From positions 1 through 57,326 of the forward strand of contig MNDM01000047.1 of the NCBI GenBank assembly GCA_001914955.1: DNA of 57,326 bases. Direction: 5' to 3'. This document shows, piece after piece, positions 1 through 8,323 of the stretch. Numbering within the stretch: the first letter of the stretch is position 1; every line of letters begins with the position of its first letter. Source of the stretch: Nitrospirae bacterium 13_2_20CM_2_62_8. GTDB lineage: Bacteria; Nitrospirota; Nitrospiria; Nitrospirales; Nitrospiraceae. Position numbers and translations under genes: made by a program. The notes under the pieces were generated by a model that made no database searches, had not been told where the DNA came from, and saw nothing but the letters and a program-made list of their open reading frames with translations.

Positions 1-452
1 TGGATGGCCAGATCGTCCACATGCACGTCCTTGATCCTCGTGGACGATTTGACTTCGATGATGCGCCAGGCAGGCGGACCGTCCTGGGCCTGACTGACCC
101 GTTCCAGGATATCCACGCGCACGAGTACGTCCTGGAATTCAAAGGCCCCCTCAAAGATTGCGGTGACGGTTGGATCCTGGAGGAGGTTGGCCGTTCGCCG
201 TAACGCCTCTGTGGGATGACGGTGATCAGTTTCCACCAGGACTCCACCCGGGAAACGCCTCCTGGCCAACTCGCCCACGGTCGTTCCCATATCCAAGATG
301 GCTTGGGTGTGCTCGTCAGGCTCGGTGGCAAGCTCGGGTGAGTGGATTGCCAGATACAGCCGCTTGTGGCACTGGAGGCCGGAGAGGTATTTGGATTTGG
401 AGAGACGGAACCCGGCGCGGTCCTTGGCCTGGATCAACACCGGCTCAGGCAT
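1..452 (-). CDS. DUF2779-type nuclease-like protein, N-terminal part
   Basis: The gene runs off the left edge, so only about 150 N-terminal residues are visible. The reading frame is open from an ATG at 452 down to base 1. The protein opens with a stretch containing LSKSKYLSGLQCHKRLYL, which resembles the start of DUF2779 proteins. Later come RVDIL and, about 17 residues on, WRIIEVKSS; this D...ExK arrangement is the core of the PD-(D/E)XK nuclease fold. Family membership is from memory of the motif; the substrate is unknown. The start codon overlaps the stop of the upstream reductase gene by 8 nt (ATGCCTGA), which suggests translational coupling. Confidence 0.7.
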   Translation of the reverse strand, partial: MPEPVLIQAKDRAGFRLSKSKYLSGLQCHKRLYLAIHSPELATEPDEHTQAILDMGTTVGELARRRFPGGVLVETDHRHPTEALRRTANLLQDPTVTAIFEGAFEFQDVLVRVDILERVSQAQDGPPAWRIIEVKSSTRIKDVHVDDLAI

Positions 453-1806
453 GGTTTCCTTTGAGTGATGGCCGCGTGTCCTTGCCCGGCCCTTCGGTCA
501 GCTCGATGCGCACCACTCCCTTGACATTCGCGCACAGGTCCCCGAGGCCCGGTGTCACGAGCCTGTATGGGCCCCCGTTCTGCTCGGACAGCGGTTCTTC
601 ATCGAGTTGATAGATCAGAATGCCGTGTTCGGTCGCCTGCTTCAGCGTCAGGCTGGCGGCGAACCGGCCGTCCGCCGAATGGAACGTGGCATGATCCGCG
701 CCGATCGTGAGAGCAGGCACCTCCAAGACTCCCTTCATCCGGACCCCCCTGCCCCGCATCCCGGGAACCAGCGCGCCCACGTCCGAGATCTGGTACTCGG
801 CCGGCAATTTGGCCAGCGCGTCGCAGTCAAGCATAATCGGCTGAATCACCGCTCCCTCAATCCGCAAGATCCCGGGCCCGCTTTTCTCCAGCTCGGTGAT
901 CACCTTCACCATCGCCGTAAGCGCCTCGTTGAGCGGTGTCGGAATCCCCAGGTCCCTTCCTCGTTGTACGATGTACCCGTTCAGGAAATCAATTTCGGTC
1001 GGGCGGCCGGCCTTCCAGTCGTCATACATGGAGGTATGGATGTCGCGAATCTCCTGGGACCACCGCACCACCTTGTCGGCCATATCGGGAGACAGTGGAA
1101 CTTTGAGCCCCGCCGCCACGGCTCCCACCTCGCCCACGATCTGAGGAATGACCTGCAGCATCTCGGGATGGTCGAGCGCCTTGGACACGCGGTCATTAAT
1201 GATCACCGTGAGGGGGTTGAAGACGCAGTTCCAGCACATCTTCTCCCACTTGCTTCGCCGGATGTCCTCGACCACCTGACAGGTCAGCCCGGCCCGCTTG
1301 AACAGGTCAACGATCTGGAGCACCCGGGGACTGGTGTGCCCCATGAGCTCCCCGATGGCGACCGATCCCCGCTTATAGTGCTCGATCACTCCCGGCTCGA
1401 CGATCTTGGAATAGATAAAGGCGACTCCACCCACCACGCAGTCACGTTTGAAACGGGCGAGGAGACGATCTTCGGCATCCACGCCATTCTGCAAGGTCAA
1501 CAGGACCGTGTGTGGGGTCATCACCGGCGCGATCTGGTCCATCACGTCATCCAGGTCGTAAGCCTTGACCGACAGGATGATCAGGTCCGGTTGTGGGAGA
1601 TCGCGCGGATCGGCGGCCGCCGGAGGCCTTACCGTGAAGGTGCCCTCGGCGCTGCGGATCGTGAGGCCATGCTCTCGGACCGCCTGAAGCGTCCGTGGCC
1701 GGAGCAAGAAGGAGACGCCGGGATTATGTGTGGCCAGGTGCGCGCCGAAAAATCCGCCGACCGCGCCGGCTCCGACCATCATCACTTGCTTCATCCTCGA
1801 CTCCAT
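445..1806 (-). CDS. ketopantoate reductase-like protein with C-terminal molybdopterin-oxidoreductase-like extension
   Basis: Residues 1 to about 310 form an ApbA/PanE-type protein. There is a Rossmann glycine motif (VGAGAVGGFFGAHL) near the N terminus, then SVKAYD and LTLQNGVD, and a C-terminal helical half with KWEKMCWNCVFNPL. PanE reduces 2-dehydropantoate to pantoate with NADPH on the way to CoA. The family is normally about 300 residues, but this protein has 453. The extra 130 residues (containing GRFAASLTLKQATEHG, LDEEPLSEQNGGPYRLVTPG and CANVKGVVRIEL) look like the second half of a sulfite-oxidase-type molybdopterin domain. The Met at residue 5 is an alternative start with GGAG seven bases upstream. 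The reductase half is secure; whether the enzyme acts on ketopantoate is inference, and the tail assignment is moderate. Confidence 0.85.
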   Translation of the reverse strand: MESRMKQVMMVGAGAVGGFFGAHLATHNPGVSFLLRPRTLQAVREHGLTIRSAEGTFTVRPPAAADPRDLPQPDLIILSVKAYDLDDVMDQIAPVMTPHTVLLTLQNGVDAEDRLLARFKRDCVVGGVAFIYSKIVEPGVIEHYKRGSVAIGELMGHTSPRVLQIVDLFKRAGLTCQVVEDIRRSKWEKMCWNCVFNPLTVIINDRVSKALDHPEMLQVIPQIVGEVGAVAAGLKVPLSPDMADKVVRWSQEIRDIHTSMYDDWKAGRPTEIDFLNGYIVQRGRDLGIPTPLNEALTAMVKVITELEKSGPGILRIEGAVIQPIMLDCDALAKLPAEYQISDVGALVPGMRGRGVRMKGVLEVPALTIGADHATFHSADGRFAASLTLKQATEHGILIYQLDEEPLSEQNGGPYRLVTPGLGDLCANVKGVVRIELTEGPGKDTRPSLKGNHA

Positions 1807-1890
1807 CTGTTTTCCCGCCTACGGGTTGGGTTACTATAGCATGCCGATTGGGGTGACAACAGTGGCGTTCCATCAGGGCCAGGAGTGGTC

Positions 1891-2646
1891 GTGACGCGCG
1901 AGGCCGGCATTCAGGAGGTCCGAACCAAGCTCTCGAACGCCCGTGCCGTCACCGTGCTCACGGGAGCCGGCATCTCCGCCGACAGCGGGGTACCAACCTT
2001 CCGTGGAACAGACGGCCTATGGCGGAACTTCCGGGCCGAGGACTTGGCCACACCGGAAGCGTTCGCGCGAGACCCTCGCCTGGTGTGGGAATGGTACAAC
2101 TGGCGGCGCGAGATCATCGCCGGGAAACTCCCTAATCCGGCGCATGCCGCGCTCGTCGAGATGGAACGGCGCTTTGATCGCTTCTGGCTGATCACGCAAA
2201 ACGTAGACGGCCTGCATCGCCTGGCAGGCTCGACGAAGTTGTCCGAGATTCACGGCAACATCTGGAAAGTGCGCTGCACGGTCTGCGGTCGGGTGGACAC
2301 GAACCACGCTGTGCCGATCCCCATCCTCCCCCTGTGCGCGGCCTGCCGAGGGCTCTTGCGCCCGCACATCGTCTGGTTCGGTGAATCCCTGGACTCGGAA
2401 GAGCTTGGCCGGAGCTTCGACGCGGTGAACTCCTGCGAGGTGATGCTGATCATCGGGACGTCAGGGATCGTCTACCCTGCTGCGTCGTTTGCACCTGGTG
2501 CGAAAGCGGCCGGCGCGTTTGTCGCCGAGATCAACCTTGATCCGACCCCCAATTCGGATGTGGTGGATCTCTGTATCCACGGGAAGGCGAAGGAGCTCGC
2601 GCTCATCCCCTTCCCCCGCCTCGCCTGTCCACACGAGTCAGTGTGA
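1891..2646 (+). CDS. cobB: NAD-dependent protein deacylase, sirtuin family
   Basis: Sirtuins remove acyl groups from lysines, consuming NAD and releasing nicotinamide and O-acyl-ADP-ribose. Visible motifs are TGAGISADSGVPTFRG, the catalytic TQNVDGLH and EIHGN, two CxxC zinc pairs (CTVCG and CAACR), and IIGTSGIVYPA near the C terminus. The segment WEWYNWRREI carries the Tyr-x-x-Arg pair that marks class III sirtuins such as E. coli CobB and SIRT5, so removal of succinyl or malonyl groups is plausible. I chose GTG 1891 because AGGAG lies five bases upstream; GTG 1885 is in frame but overlaps that site. The gene converges on the HAD hydrolase with only 3 bp between the stops. Confidence 0.93.
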   Translation: MTREAGIQEVRTKLSNARAVTVLTGAGISADSGVPTFRGTDGLWRNFRAEDLATPEAFARDPRLVWEWYNWRREIIAGKLPNPAHAALVEMERRFDRFWLITQNVDGLHRLAGSTKLSEIHGNIWKVRCTVCGRVDTNHAVPIPILPLCAACRGLLRPHIVWFGESLDSEELGRSFDAVNSCEVMLIIGTSGIVYPAASFAPGAKAAGAFVAEINLDPTPNSDVVDLCIHGKAKELALIPFPRLACPHESV

Positions 2647-2649
2647 CTA

Positions 2650-3384
2650 CTAGAGGGTAGCAACCAATTGAGGGAGTTCATTCAACGTGCGAATCGTAGG
2701 AACCTGCAACGCTGAGGGCTTGTGCTCGCCAGAATCCATGCGCTGGCGGTCGATGAGCACGCCGTGGAGCCGAGCCAGACGCGCCCCTTCCACATCGTCT
2801 CCTATGCTGTCCCCGACATGGACCGCCTCTTCCGGGTCAACCGCGTGCTTCTCCAGAGCCAGACGGAAGATCTGAGGGGCCGGTTTCGCAGCATGCGCCA
2901 AGCTCGAGATCGTGACTGTATCGAAGAGTTCGGCAATGCCGAGCCCTCGAAGCACGTTGAAAAGCCTGGTATCGAAGTTCGAGATAATCCCCAACTCCAG
3001 ACCGCGATCCTTGAGCTCTTTGAGCACACCCGACGTCTCTGGATACAGCGCCCAGTGCGCAGGTCCTCCGAAGGCGTGAAAGACCTCTTCGAAGTAATCA
3101 TCGAACCGATTGAACATCCCGACGCGGTAAAACACATTGTGCACGATGTCGAACCACCACAGCCGCTCACACCGTTTGATCTCGGTAGGGTCGCCGACGG
3201 CAAAGACCGGCGGCGGAGCCTCACGGAACGCACGCCGGAACGCGGCATTGAGAGCCGAAAGCGACTCGTCGGTGCGCCTGACCCCATATTTCTCGGCGTA
3301 GTGCAAATAGACCTCTCCCACCGACCCCTTCACATGAAACAAGGTCCCGGCTGCGTCCAAGAATATGACTTTCACCCGGCTCAC
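2650..3384 (-). CDS. HAD-superfamily hydrolase (HDHD3/haloacid dehalogenase-like)
   Basis: This 244-residue protein has the HAD motifs in order: FLDAAGTLF near residue 9, ISNFDT in the middle (motif II), the lysine in AAKPAPQIF (motif III) and VGDSIGDDVEGAR (motif IV). A helical cap lies between motifs I and II. Motif I is DxAGT, so the second aspartate of the usual DxD phosphatase motif is alanine, as in haloacid-dehalogenase-like members; a plain phosphatase role is therefore not certain. The start is a GTG with no strong ribosome-binding site, and GTG 3375 is possible. The substrate cannot be told from sequence. Confidence 0.85.
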   Translation of the reverse strand: MSRVKVIFLDAAGTLFHVKGSVGEVYLHYAEKYGVRRTDESLSALNAAFRRAFREAPPPVFAVGDPTEIKRCERLWWFDIVHNVFYRVGMFNRFDDYFEEVFHAFGGPAHWALYPETSGVLKELKDRGLELGIISNFDTRLFNVLRGLGIAELFDTVTISSLAHAAKPAPQIFRLALEKHAVDPEEAVHVGDSIGDDVEGARLARLHGVLIDRQRMDSGEHKPSALQVPTIRTLNELPQLVATL

Positions 3385-3478
3385 GATGCTGAGGATGTCT
3401 CGGGACAGACGTAATCGGACGGAGTGACGTCATCGGATGCGCGGCTGACTTTATCGAAATGATCGTTCCCTTGATGGC

Positions 3479-3589
3479 CTACCGTTTCGCTCGTTTCGTC
3501 CGCCTCGCCTTCTCCAGCGCTTTCAGACGCTGAATGTTTTTCCGGTGCTTCTTGCGCACGTTGCGGTCCTTGTCGCGTCCTCGTGCCAT
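3479..3589 (-). CDS. very small, strongly basic protein (36 aa)
   Basis: This is a short frame with ATG at 3589 and TAG at 3481-3479. The peptide begins MARGRDKDRNVRKKH and ends RRTKRAKR; more than 40 percent of its residues are Lys or Arg, with very few hydrophobic ones. AAGGAG stands about 12 bases upstream of the ATG, a little far but clear. The composition resembles small ribosome-associated or RNA-binding proteins, but I do not recognise a family. It lies in the 390-bp gap between the HAD gene and valS, which otherwise shows nothing I can support. It could be a chance frame in high-GC DNA; the ribosome-binding site and regular charge pattern are the reasons for listing it. Confidence 0.5.
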   Translation of the reverse strand: MARGRDKDRNVRKKHRKNIQRLKALEKARRTKRAKR

Positions 3590-3775
3590 GAGTCAACCCA
3601 TCTCCTTTCTGAAGCTCGCGTGCGATGCCGACAGCCGGCGCGATGTATAGCACAAGTTTGCGCCCCTGGACAAGCGCCGTTCCAGACTCGGCCTCACAGC
3701 ACCCGTCACCTTGTCGGGCAACGAGCAGCATGTTAAGATTCGTCACCGTTTTTCAACCCAGAGGAACCGTTGACG

Positions 3776-6523
3776 ATGCCTGGTCGGCAGCTAGAGAAAA
3801 TCTATGACCCCACGCAGGTCGAAGAACGGTGGTACCGGTTCTGGACCGAAAAGGGCTATTTTCATGCCACGGTAGATCGCCCGGGCGCCCCCTACTCGAT
3901 CGTCATCCCGCCTCCCAACATTACCGGCTCGCTTCATCTCGGCCATGCGCTGAACAATACCTTGCAGGACATTCTCATCCGTTGGCGGCGGATGCAAGGT
4001 CGTAATACCCTCTGGATGCCGGGCACTGATCATGCCGGCATCGCCACCCAGAACGTAGTCGAACGCCAACTCCTGGCGGAAGGAACATCACGGGAGGTGC
4101 TGGGCCGAGAGGCATTCGTCAAACGAGTCTGGGACTGGAAAGCTCAGTCCGGTGGATCCATTCTCCAGCAATTGAAACGGTTAGGAGCCTCCTGTGACTG
4201 GGATCGCCTTCGCTTCACCATGGATGAAGGACTGTCCCAGGCGGTCCGAGAGGTGTTCGTTCGTCTTCACGAGGACGGGTTGATCTACCGGGGCGAACGC
4301 TTGATCAATTGGTGCCCCCGCTGTCTCACCGCGCTGTCAGACATTGAAGTCGAGCACGAGGAAACCAAAGGCAAGCTCTATCATATCGAGTACCCGCTCG
4401 CCGATGACCCGAAAACCCGTCTCGTCGTCGCCACCACCAGGCCGGAAACCATGCTGGGCGACACCGCCGTCGCCGTCCATCCGGAAGACCCGCGTTACAA
4501 TCATCTGATCGGAAAGAAGGTGAGGCTGCCGTTAACGTCTCGCGACATTCCGATCATTGGTGATCCGATCCTGGTGGACCGGGAATTCGGCACGGGAGCC
4601 GTCAAGATCACCCCCGGGCATGACTTCAACGATTTCGAGGCAGGCGAGCGGCACAACTTGCCTCGAATAGCGATCCTGAACCAGCGGGCGCAAATGGATG
4701 CATCCGGGCTCCACGACGCTCAGGTAGATCCGAGCTTGAATCTCACACTCAAGCCGGTTCACCAAGCTCGGGCTCTCATGGTGGACGCCTTGCGCGAGCG
4801 GGGGTTCCTCGCGAAAGTCGAAGACCACAAGATGTCGCTCGGCAAGTGCTATCGGTGCAAGACCGTGGTTGAGCCCTACCTGTCACCGCAGTGGTTCGTC
4901 AAGATCAAGCCACTGGCTGAACCTGCGATCAAGGCAGTGGAGGATGGACGAATTCGTTTGATACCTGAAGGCTGGGTGAACAATTATCTTGGCTGGATGC
5001 GGGACATTAAGGATTGGTGTATCTCCCGACAAATCTGGTGGGGCCATCAGATACCGGCCTGGTACTGCCGGAGCTGCAACGAGGACGCCATCATTGAGGC
5101 GGCACCCAATTCATTCACGATGACCTCTGACGCGAAACCCGTCGTCGCGAGAACCGCGCCGGCTCATTGTCCCGACTGCAGCGCCAGCGACTTCATCCGG
5201 GATCCGGATGTCTTGGATACCTGGTTCTCCTCCGCCCTCTGGCCGTTCTCCACGCTTGGCTGGCCTGAGCAGACGCCGGAACTGAAGACGTACTACCCCA
5301 CCAGCACGTTGGTCACTGGCTTAGACATCCTCTTCTTCTGGGTAGCCCGCATGATCATGATGGGCCTCAAGTTCACAGGAAACGTCCCCTTCCGAGACGT
5401 ATACATCCATGCGCTAGTCCGTGACGCGGAAGGCCAGAAGATGAGCAAGTCCAAAGGCAATGTCATGGACCCGCTGAGCGTGATGGAGAAATACGGGACC
5501 GATGCGCTCCGGTTCACGCTCGCCGCCATGGCCTCGCCAGGCCGGGACGTCAAGCTGGCCGAGGAACGGATCGAAGGCTACCGAAACTTTGCCAATAAGA
5601 TCTGGAATGCGGCGCGATTCATTTTGATGAACCTCGACGGCCCGCGCGAAGCGGCCCCGCCGAAAGACCGTTCCTTTGCTGATCGCTGGATCCTCAGCCG
5701 CCTCAATCGGACGATCCGGGACGTCAACGCATCGCTCGAGGCGTATCGGTTCGACCAGGCCTCTAGCCAGATATACCACTTCATCTGGCATGAGTACTGC
5801 GACTGGTACCTGGAGCTGGTCAAGCCGTCTTTCCAAAGCAAGGACTCGGCTGACGCCAAGCGAACCAGGCAGACGCTGGTCGAATCTTTCGAAACTCTCC
5901 AACGGCTGCTCCATCCAGTGATGCCGTTCATCACCGAAGAAATCTGGCAGACCCTTCCCCACGAGGGAGACAGCCTCGTGATCCAGCGGTACCCCGTACC
6001 GATTCCGGAGTGGAACGCAAAAGATATCGAAGCGGAGTTTGCCGTACTTGAACAGTTCGTGACGACCGTGAGAACAGGGCGAGCTCAATTGAACTATCAA
6101 CCGGGGAAAGTCCTCGCTCTCTACGGTGCCACCTCGAGAGGGGAACAGCTCACAACGCTGCGTCATCTCCTTCCCTTTATCGAGCATCTCAGTCGAGGTT
6201 CTGTGAAACTGGCTGCCGTAGAAACATGGCCGACCGACAAAGTCCTTCGTCTGCCGGTCGAAGGAATGACAGTGGGATTGGTTGTCGAGGGCGAGGTGGA
6301 CTTGGAAAAGGTGCTTTCCAGACTCCAGAAACAGTCCGAAGAGAAGGAGCAGGAAATACAACGACTGGAAGCAAAGCTTCATAACGTGGAGTTCACGTCA
6401 AAAGCTCCCGCTGAAGTCATTCGCGAACATGGCGACCGCTTAAGGATCCTGCAACAGGACAGCAGATTACTCGTCGGCAGCGGACAGCAACTCCGTTCCA
6501 TGATGCAGTCGAGGAAAGAGTGA
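3776..6523 (+). CDS. valS: valyl-tRNA synthetase
   Basis: This class I aminoacyl-tRNA synthetase charges tRNA-Val with valine in the cytosol. The 915-residue length is normal. The HIGH signature is PPNITGSLHLGHALNN (HLGH at residues 54-57) and the KMSKS loop is EGQKMSKSKGNV near residue 555. Between them is the editing domain with TTRPETMLGDTAVAV. Cys-rich segments (CYRCK; CRSCNEDA and CPDCSASDF) may bind zinc. The last 70 residues form the charged coiled coil typical of ValRS. I start at ATG 3776, with GAGGA nine bases upstream, rather than the in-frame TTG at 3770. The stop overlaps the nadC start. Confidence 0.97.
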   Translation: MPGRQLEKIYDPTQVEERWYRFWTEKGYFHATVDRPGAPYSIVIPPPNITGSLHLGHALNNTLQDILIRWRRMQGRNTLWMPGTDHAGIATQNVVERQLLAEGTSREVLGREAFVKRVWDWKAQSGGSILQQLKRLGASCDWDRLRFTMDEGLSQAVREVFVRLHEDGLIYRGERLINWCPRCLTALSDIEVEHEETKGKLYHIEYPLADDPKTRLVVATTRPETMLGDTAVAVHPEDPRYNHLIGKKVRLPLTSRDIPIIGDPILVDREFGTGAVKITPGHDFNDFEAGERHNLPRIAILNQRAQMDASGLHDAQVDPSLNLTLKPVHQARALMVDALRERGFLAKVEDHKMSLGKCYRCKTVVEPYLSPQWFVKIKPLAEPAIKAVEDGRIRLIPEGWVNNYLGWMRDIKDWCISRQIWWGHQIPAWYCRSCNEDAIIEAAPNSFTMTSDAKPVVARTAPAHCPDCSASDFIRDPDVLDTWFSSALWPFSTLGWPEQTPELKTYYPTSTLVTGLDILFFWVARMIMMGLKFTGNVPFRDVYIHALVRDAEGQKMSKSKGNVMDPLSVMEKYGTDALRFTLAAMASPGRDVKLAEERIEGYRNFANKIWNAARFILMNLDGPREAAPPKDRSFADRWILSRLNRTIRDVNASLEAYRFDQASSQIYHFIWHEYCDWYLELVKPSFQSKDSADAKRTRQTLVESFETLQRLLHPVMPFITEEIWQTLPHEGDSLVIQRYPVPIPEWNAKDIEAEFAVLEQFVTTVRTGRAQLNYQPGKVLALYGATSRGEQLTTLRHLLPFIEHLSRGSVKLAAVETWPTDKVLRLPVEGMTVGLVVEGEVDLEKVLSRLQKQSEEKEQEIQRLEAKLHNVEFTSKAPAEVIREHGDRLRILQQDSRLLVGSGQQLRSMMQSRKE

Positions 6524-7389
6524 CGACACCCTCGTCCCAAACCATCCGCAAGGCAGTTCAGGTCGCGCTGGAGGAAGACCTCGGCCAGGGTGACGCAACC
6601 ACGGCAGCGCTCTTCCCCAAACCGGTGCCTGCGCGCGGGACCATCGTGGCACATGAAGCCATGACCGTCGCCGGCGTGGCTGCGGCCAGGCAGACGTTCC
6701 TCGCTGTGGATCGTTCGGTCAAAGTCGTTCGCACCGTTCGCGATGGCTTGACGATCGAGCGTGAAAGCCCGGTATTGATCGTGGAAGGAGACGCCCGCTC
6801 CCTGTTGATGGCGGAGCGGGTCTCGTTGAATTTCCTGCAACACCTGTCCGGGATCGCCACCCTCACCGCTCGGTTCTGCCAGGCTGTCCGGGGGTATCGC
6901 GTCAAGATCCTGGATACAAGAAAAACCACGCCAGGCCTCCGCGCCCTGGAAAAATGGGCGGTCCGCCTGGGCGGAGGGCGGAATCACCGGCACTCCCTCA
7001 GCGACGGGATCCTGATCAAAGAGAATCATCTTGCCCTGGCCGGTCATGACGTGGCCAGCGCTTGCAGACTGGCCCGGGAGGGGGCTGCGCACGGATTGAA
7101 AATCGAGGTTGAAGCTCAGACCCTCGATGAGGTGCGCGCGGCACTCGATGGTCAGGCCGATATTATTCTGCTGGACAATATGGACGTGCCGTCGATTCGC
7201 ACCGCTGTGGACCTCATCAAGGGTCGAGCCCTCGTCGAGGTGTCCGGCGGAGTCACGTTAGCCACTGTCCGAGAAATCGCAGCGGCTGGCCCCGACTTCA
7301 TTTCCATCGGCGCGCTCACCCACTCGGCGCCCGCGGCCAACTTGAGCATGGACATCCTCCCGCTCTCATCCCCCGGGAGGAGGCGGTGA
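6520..7389 (+). CDS. nadC: nicotinate-nucleotide pyrophosphorylase (quinolinate phosphoribosyltransferase)
   Basis: NadC converts quinolinate and PRPP to nicotinate mononucleotide, CO2 and pyrophosphate in de novo NAD synthesis. The 289 residues contain the N-terminal LEEDLGQGDATT, the segment LNFLQHLSGIATLT, the active-site stretch ILDTRKTTPGLR followed by RLGGGRNHRHSLSDGILIKENH, and the late IEVEAQTLDE and ILLDNM motifs. The GTG start overlaps the valS stop as GTGA, with GAGGAAA just upstream, so the two genes are probably translated together. birA follows after 4 bp. Confidence 0.96.
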   Translation: MTTPSSQTIRKAVQVALEEDLGQGDATTAALFPKPVPARGTIVAHEAMTVAGVAAARQTFLAVDRSVKVVRTVRDGLTIERESPVLIVEGDARSLLMAERVSLNFLQHLSGIATLTARFCQAVRGYRVKILDTRKTTPGLRALEKWAVRLGGGRNHRHSLSDGILIKENHLALAGHDVASACRLAREGAAHGLKIEVEAQTLDEVRAALDGQADIILLDNMDVPSIRTAVDLIKGRALVEVSGGVTLATVREIAAAGPDFISIGALTHSAPAANLSMDILPLSSPGRRR

Positions 7390-7393
7390 TCAC

Positions 7394-8239
7394 ATGACCG
7401 CTTCCGCCGCCTTCCAGGCCCTGACCGCTCAATCCGTCCAGCAGGCCCTTTCAACCAAAGCGTTCGGCCGGACGCTGCACCTGCTGGAAGGAACCTCCTC
7501 CACCAACACGGTTGCCATGACCTTGGGGCAGGAAGGAGCCTCACATGGCACCGTCGTCGTGGCGGAAACTCAGACCGCCGGACGAGGCCGATCCGGACGA
7601 CAGTGGTACTCCCCTCCTGGGAAGAATCTTTACTGCTCGGTGGTTCTTCGCTCGATGCCGTCCCCTGACCAGTTGGCGCTCTGGCTGTCTTGGATTCCTC
7701 TGATCGCGGGCCTCGCCGCAGTCCGCGCCGTTCAAACGACGGCTGCGCTCCATCCGTCCGTCAAATGGCCAAACGACATCCTGGTCGGAACACGGAAGCT
7801 CGGGGGCACTCTGTGCGAAAGTACGGGCCTCGGCTCGCCTCATCCGTTCGTCGTGGTCGGCATCGGCCTCAACGTCAATCTGCTTCGGCACGAGTTTCCG
7901 GACGACTTACGCGAGCTCGCCACGTCCATGGCGATCGAAGCGGATCGGCCCTTCGATCGCGCCGCCGTACTGGCCGCGCTGCTCCTGGAACTTGAAAGCC
8001 GGTGCGACGCATTTCTCGCGGGCCGACACAGAGACCTGTTGAACGAGTATGTGCTACGCTGTTCCACCGTGGGCAAGCAGGTCTGCATCGATCTGGCCCA
8101 TGGCGAGCGGGTGGAAGGCTATGCGGACTCGATCTCGCCCGATGGCTCACTCAGAGTCGTCCAGGGAGGCCGATCAAGCCGTCCGGGGGGCGGATCCACG
8201 GTCAACGTCCGCGCCGGAGATGTGACTCACGTGAGGTGA
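7394..8239 (+). CDS. birA: biotin--[acetyl-CoA-carboxylase] ligase
   Basis: This enzyme activates biotin as biotinyl-AMP and attaches it to the carrier lysine of biotin-dependent carboxylases. The catalytic signature GRGRSGRQWYSPPGKNLY lies near residue 62, followed by KWPNDILVGTRKLGGTLCES and VVGIGLNVN. A small C-terminal SH3-like domain follows. At 281 residues it lacks the DNA-binding winged helix of E. coli BirA, so it is a monofunctional (group I) ligase and not a repressor of biotin genes. A strong GGAGG precedes the ATG. It sits between nadC and coaX, giving a small cofactor group. Confidence 0.95.
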   Translation: MTASAAFQALTAQSVQQALSTKAFGRTLHLLEGTSSTNTVAMTLGQEGASHGTVVVAETQTAGRGRSGRQWYSPPGKNLYCSVVLRSMPSPDQLALWLSWIPLIAGLAAVRAVQTTAALHPSVKWPNDILVGTRKLGGTLCESTGLGSPHPFVVVGIGLNVNLLRHEFPDDLRELATSMAIEADRPFDRAAVLAALLLELESRCDAFLAGRHRDLLNEYVLRCSTVGKQVCIDLAHGERVEGYADSISPDGSLRVVQGGRSSRPGGGSTVNVRAGDVTHVR

Positions 8240-8247
8240 GACGTTGT

Positions 8248-8308
8248 GTCCGTTAGTCCGTTACGTCCGTTCGCAACTGACAAAACGGACTGAACTGACC
8301 AAACGGAC
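8248..8308. repeat. clustered GTCCGTT / AACGGAC inverted repeats
   Basis: The 84-bp gap between birA and coaX carries three GTCCGTT words (8248, 8256 and 8265) and then two copies of the reverse complement AACGGAC (8284 and 8302). Several alternative hairpins can form. It may work as a weak terminator or be a fragment of a dispersed intergenic repeat. No T-run follows, so termination is not certain. Confidence 0.5.
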
Positions 8309-8323
8309 CTAACGCCTATTCGC

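Noticed and set aside
607-1839. 410-codon plus-strand frame
   Set aside because: It lies wholly opposite the ketopantoate reductase-like gene and is rich in His, Arg and Pro, typical of the shadow frame of a high-GC gene.
3381-3746. 121-codon minus-strand frame before valS
   Set aside because: The composition is not protein-like. A better supported 36-codon gene lies in another frame of the same stretch.
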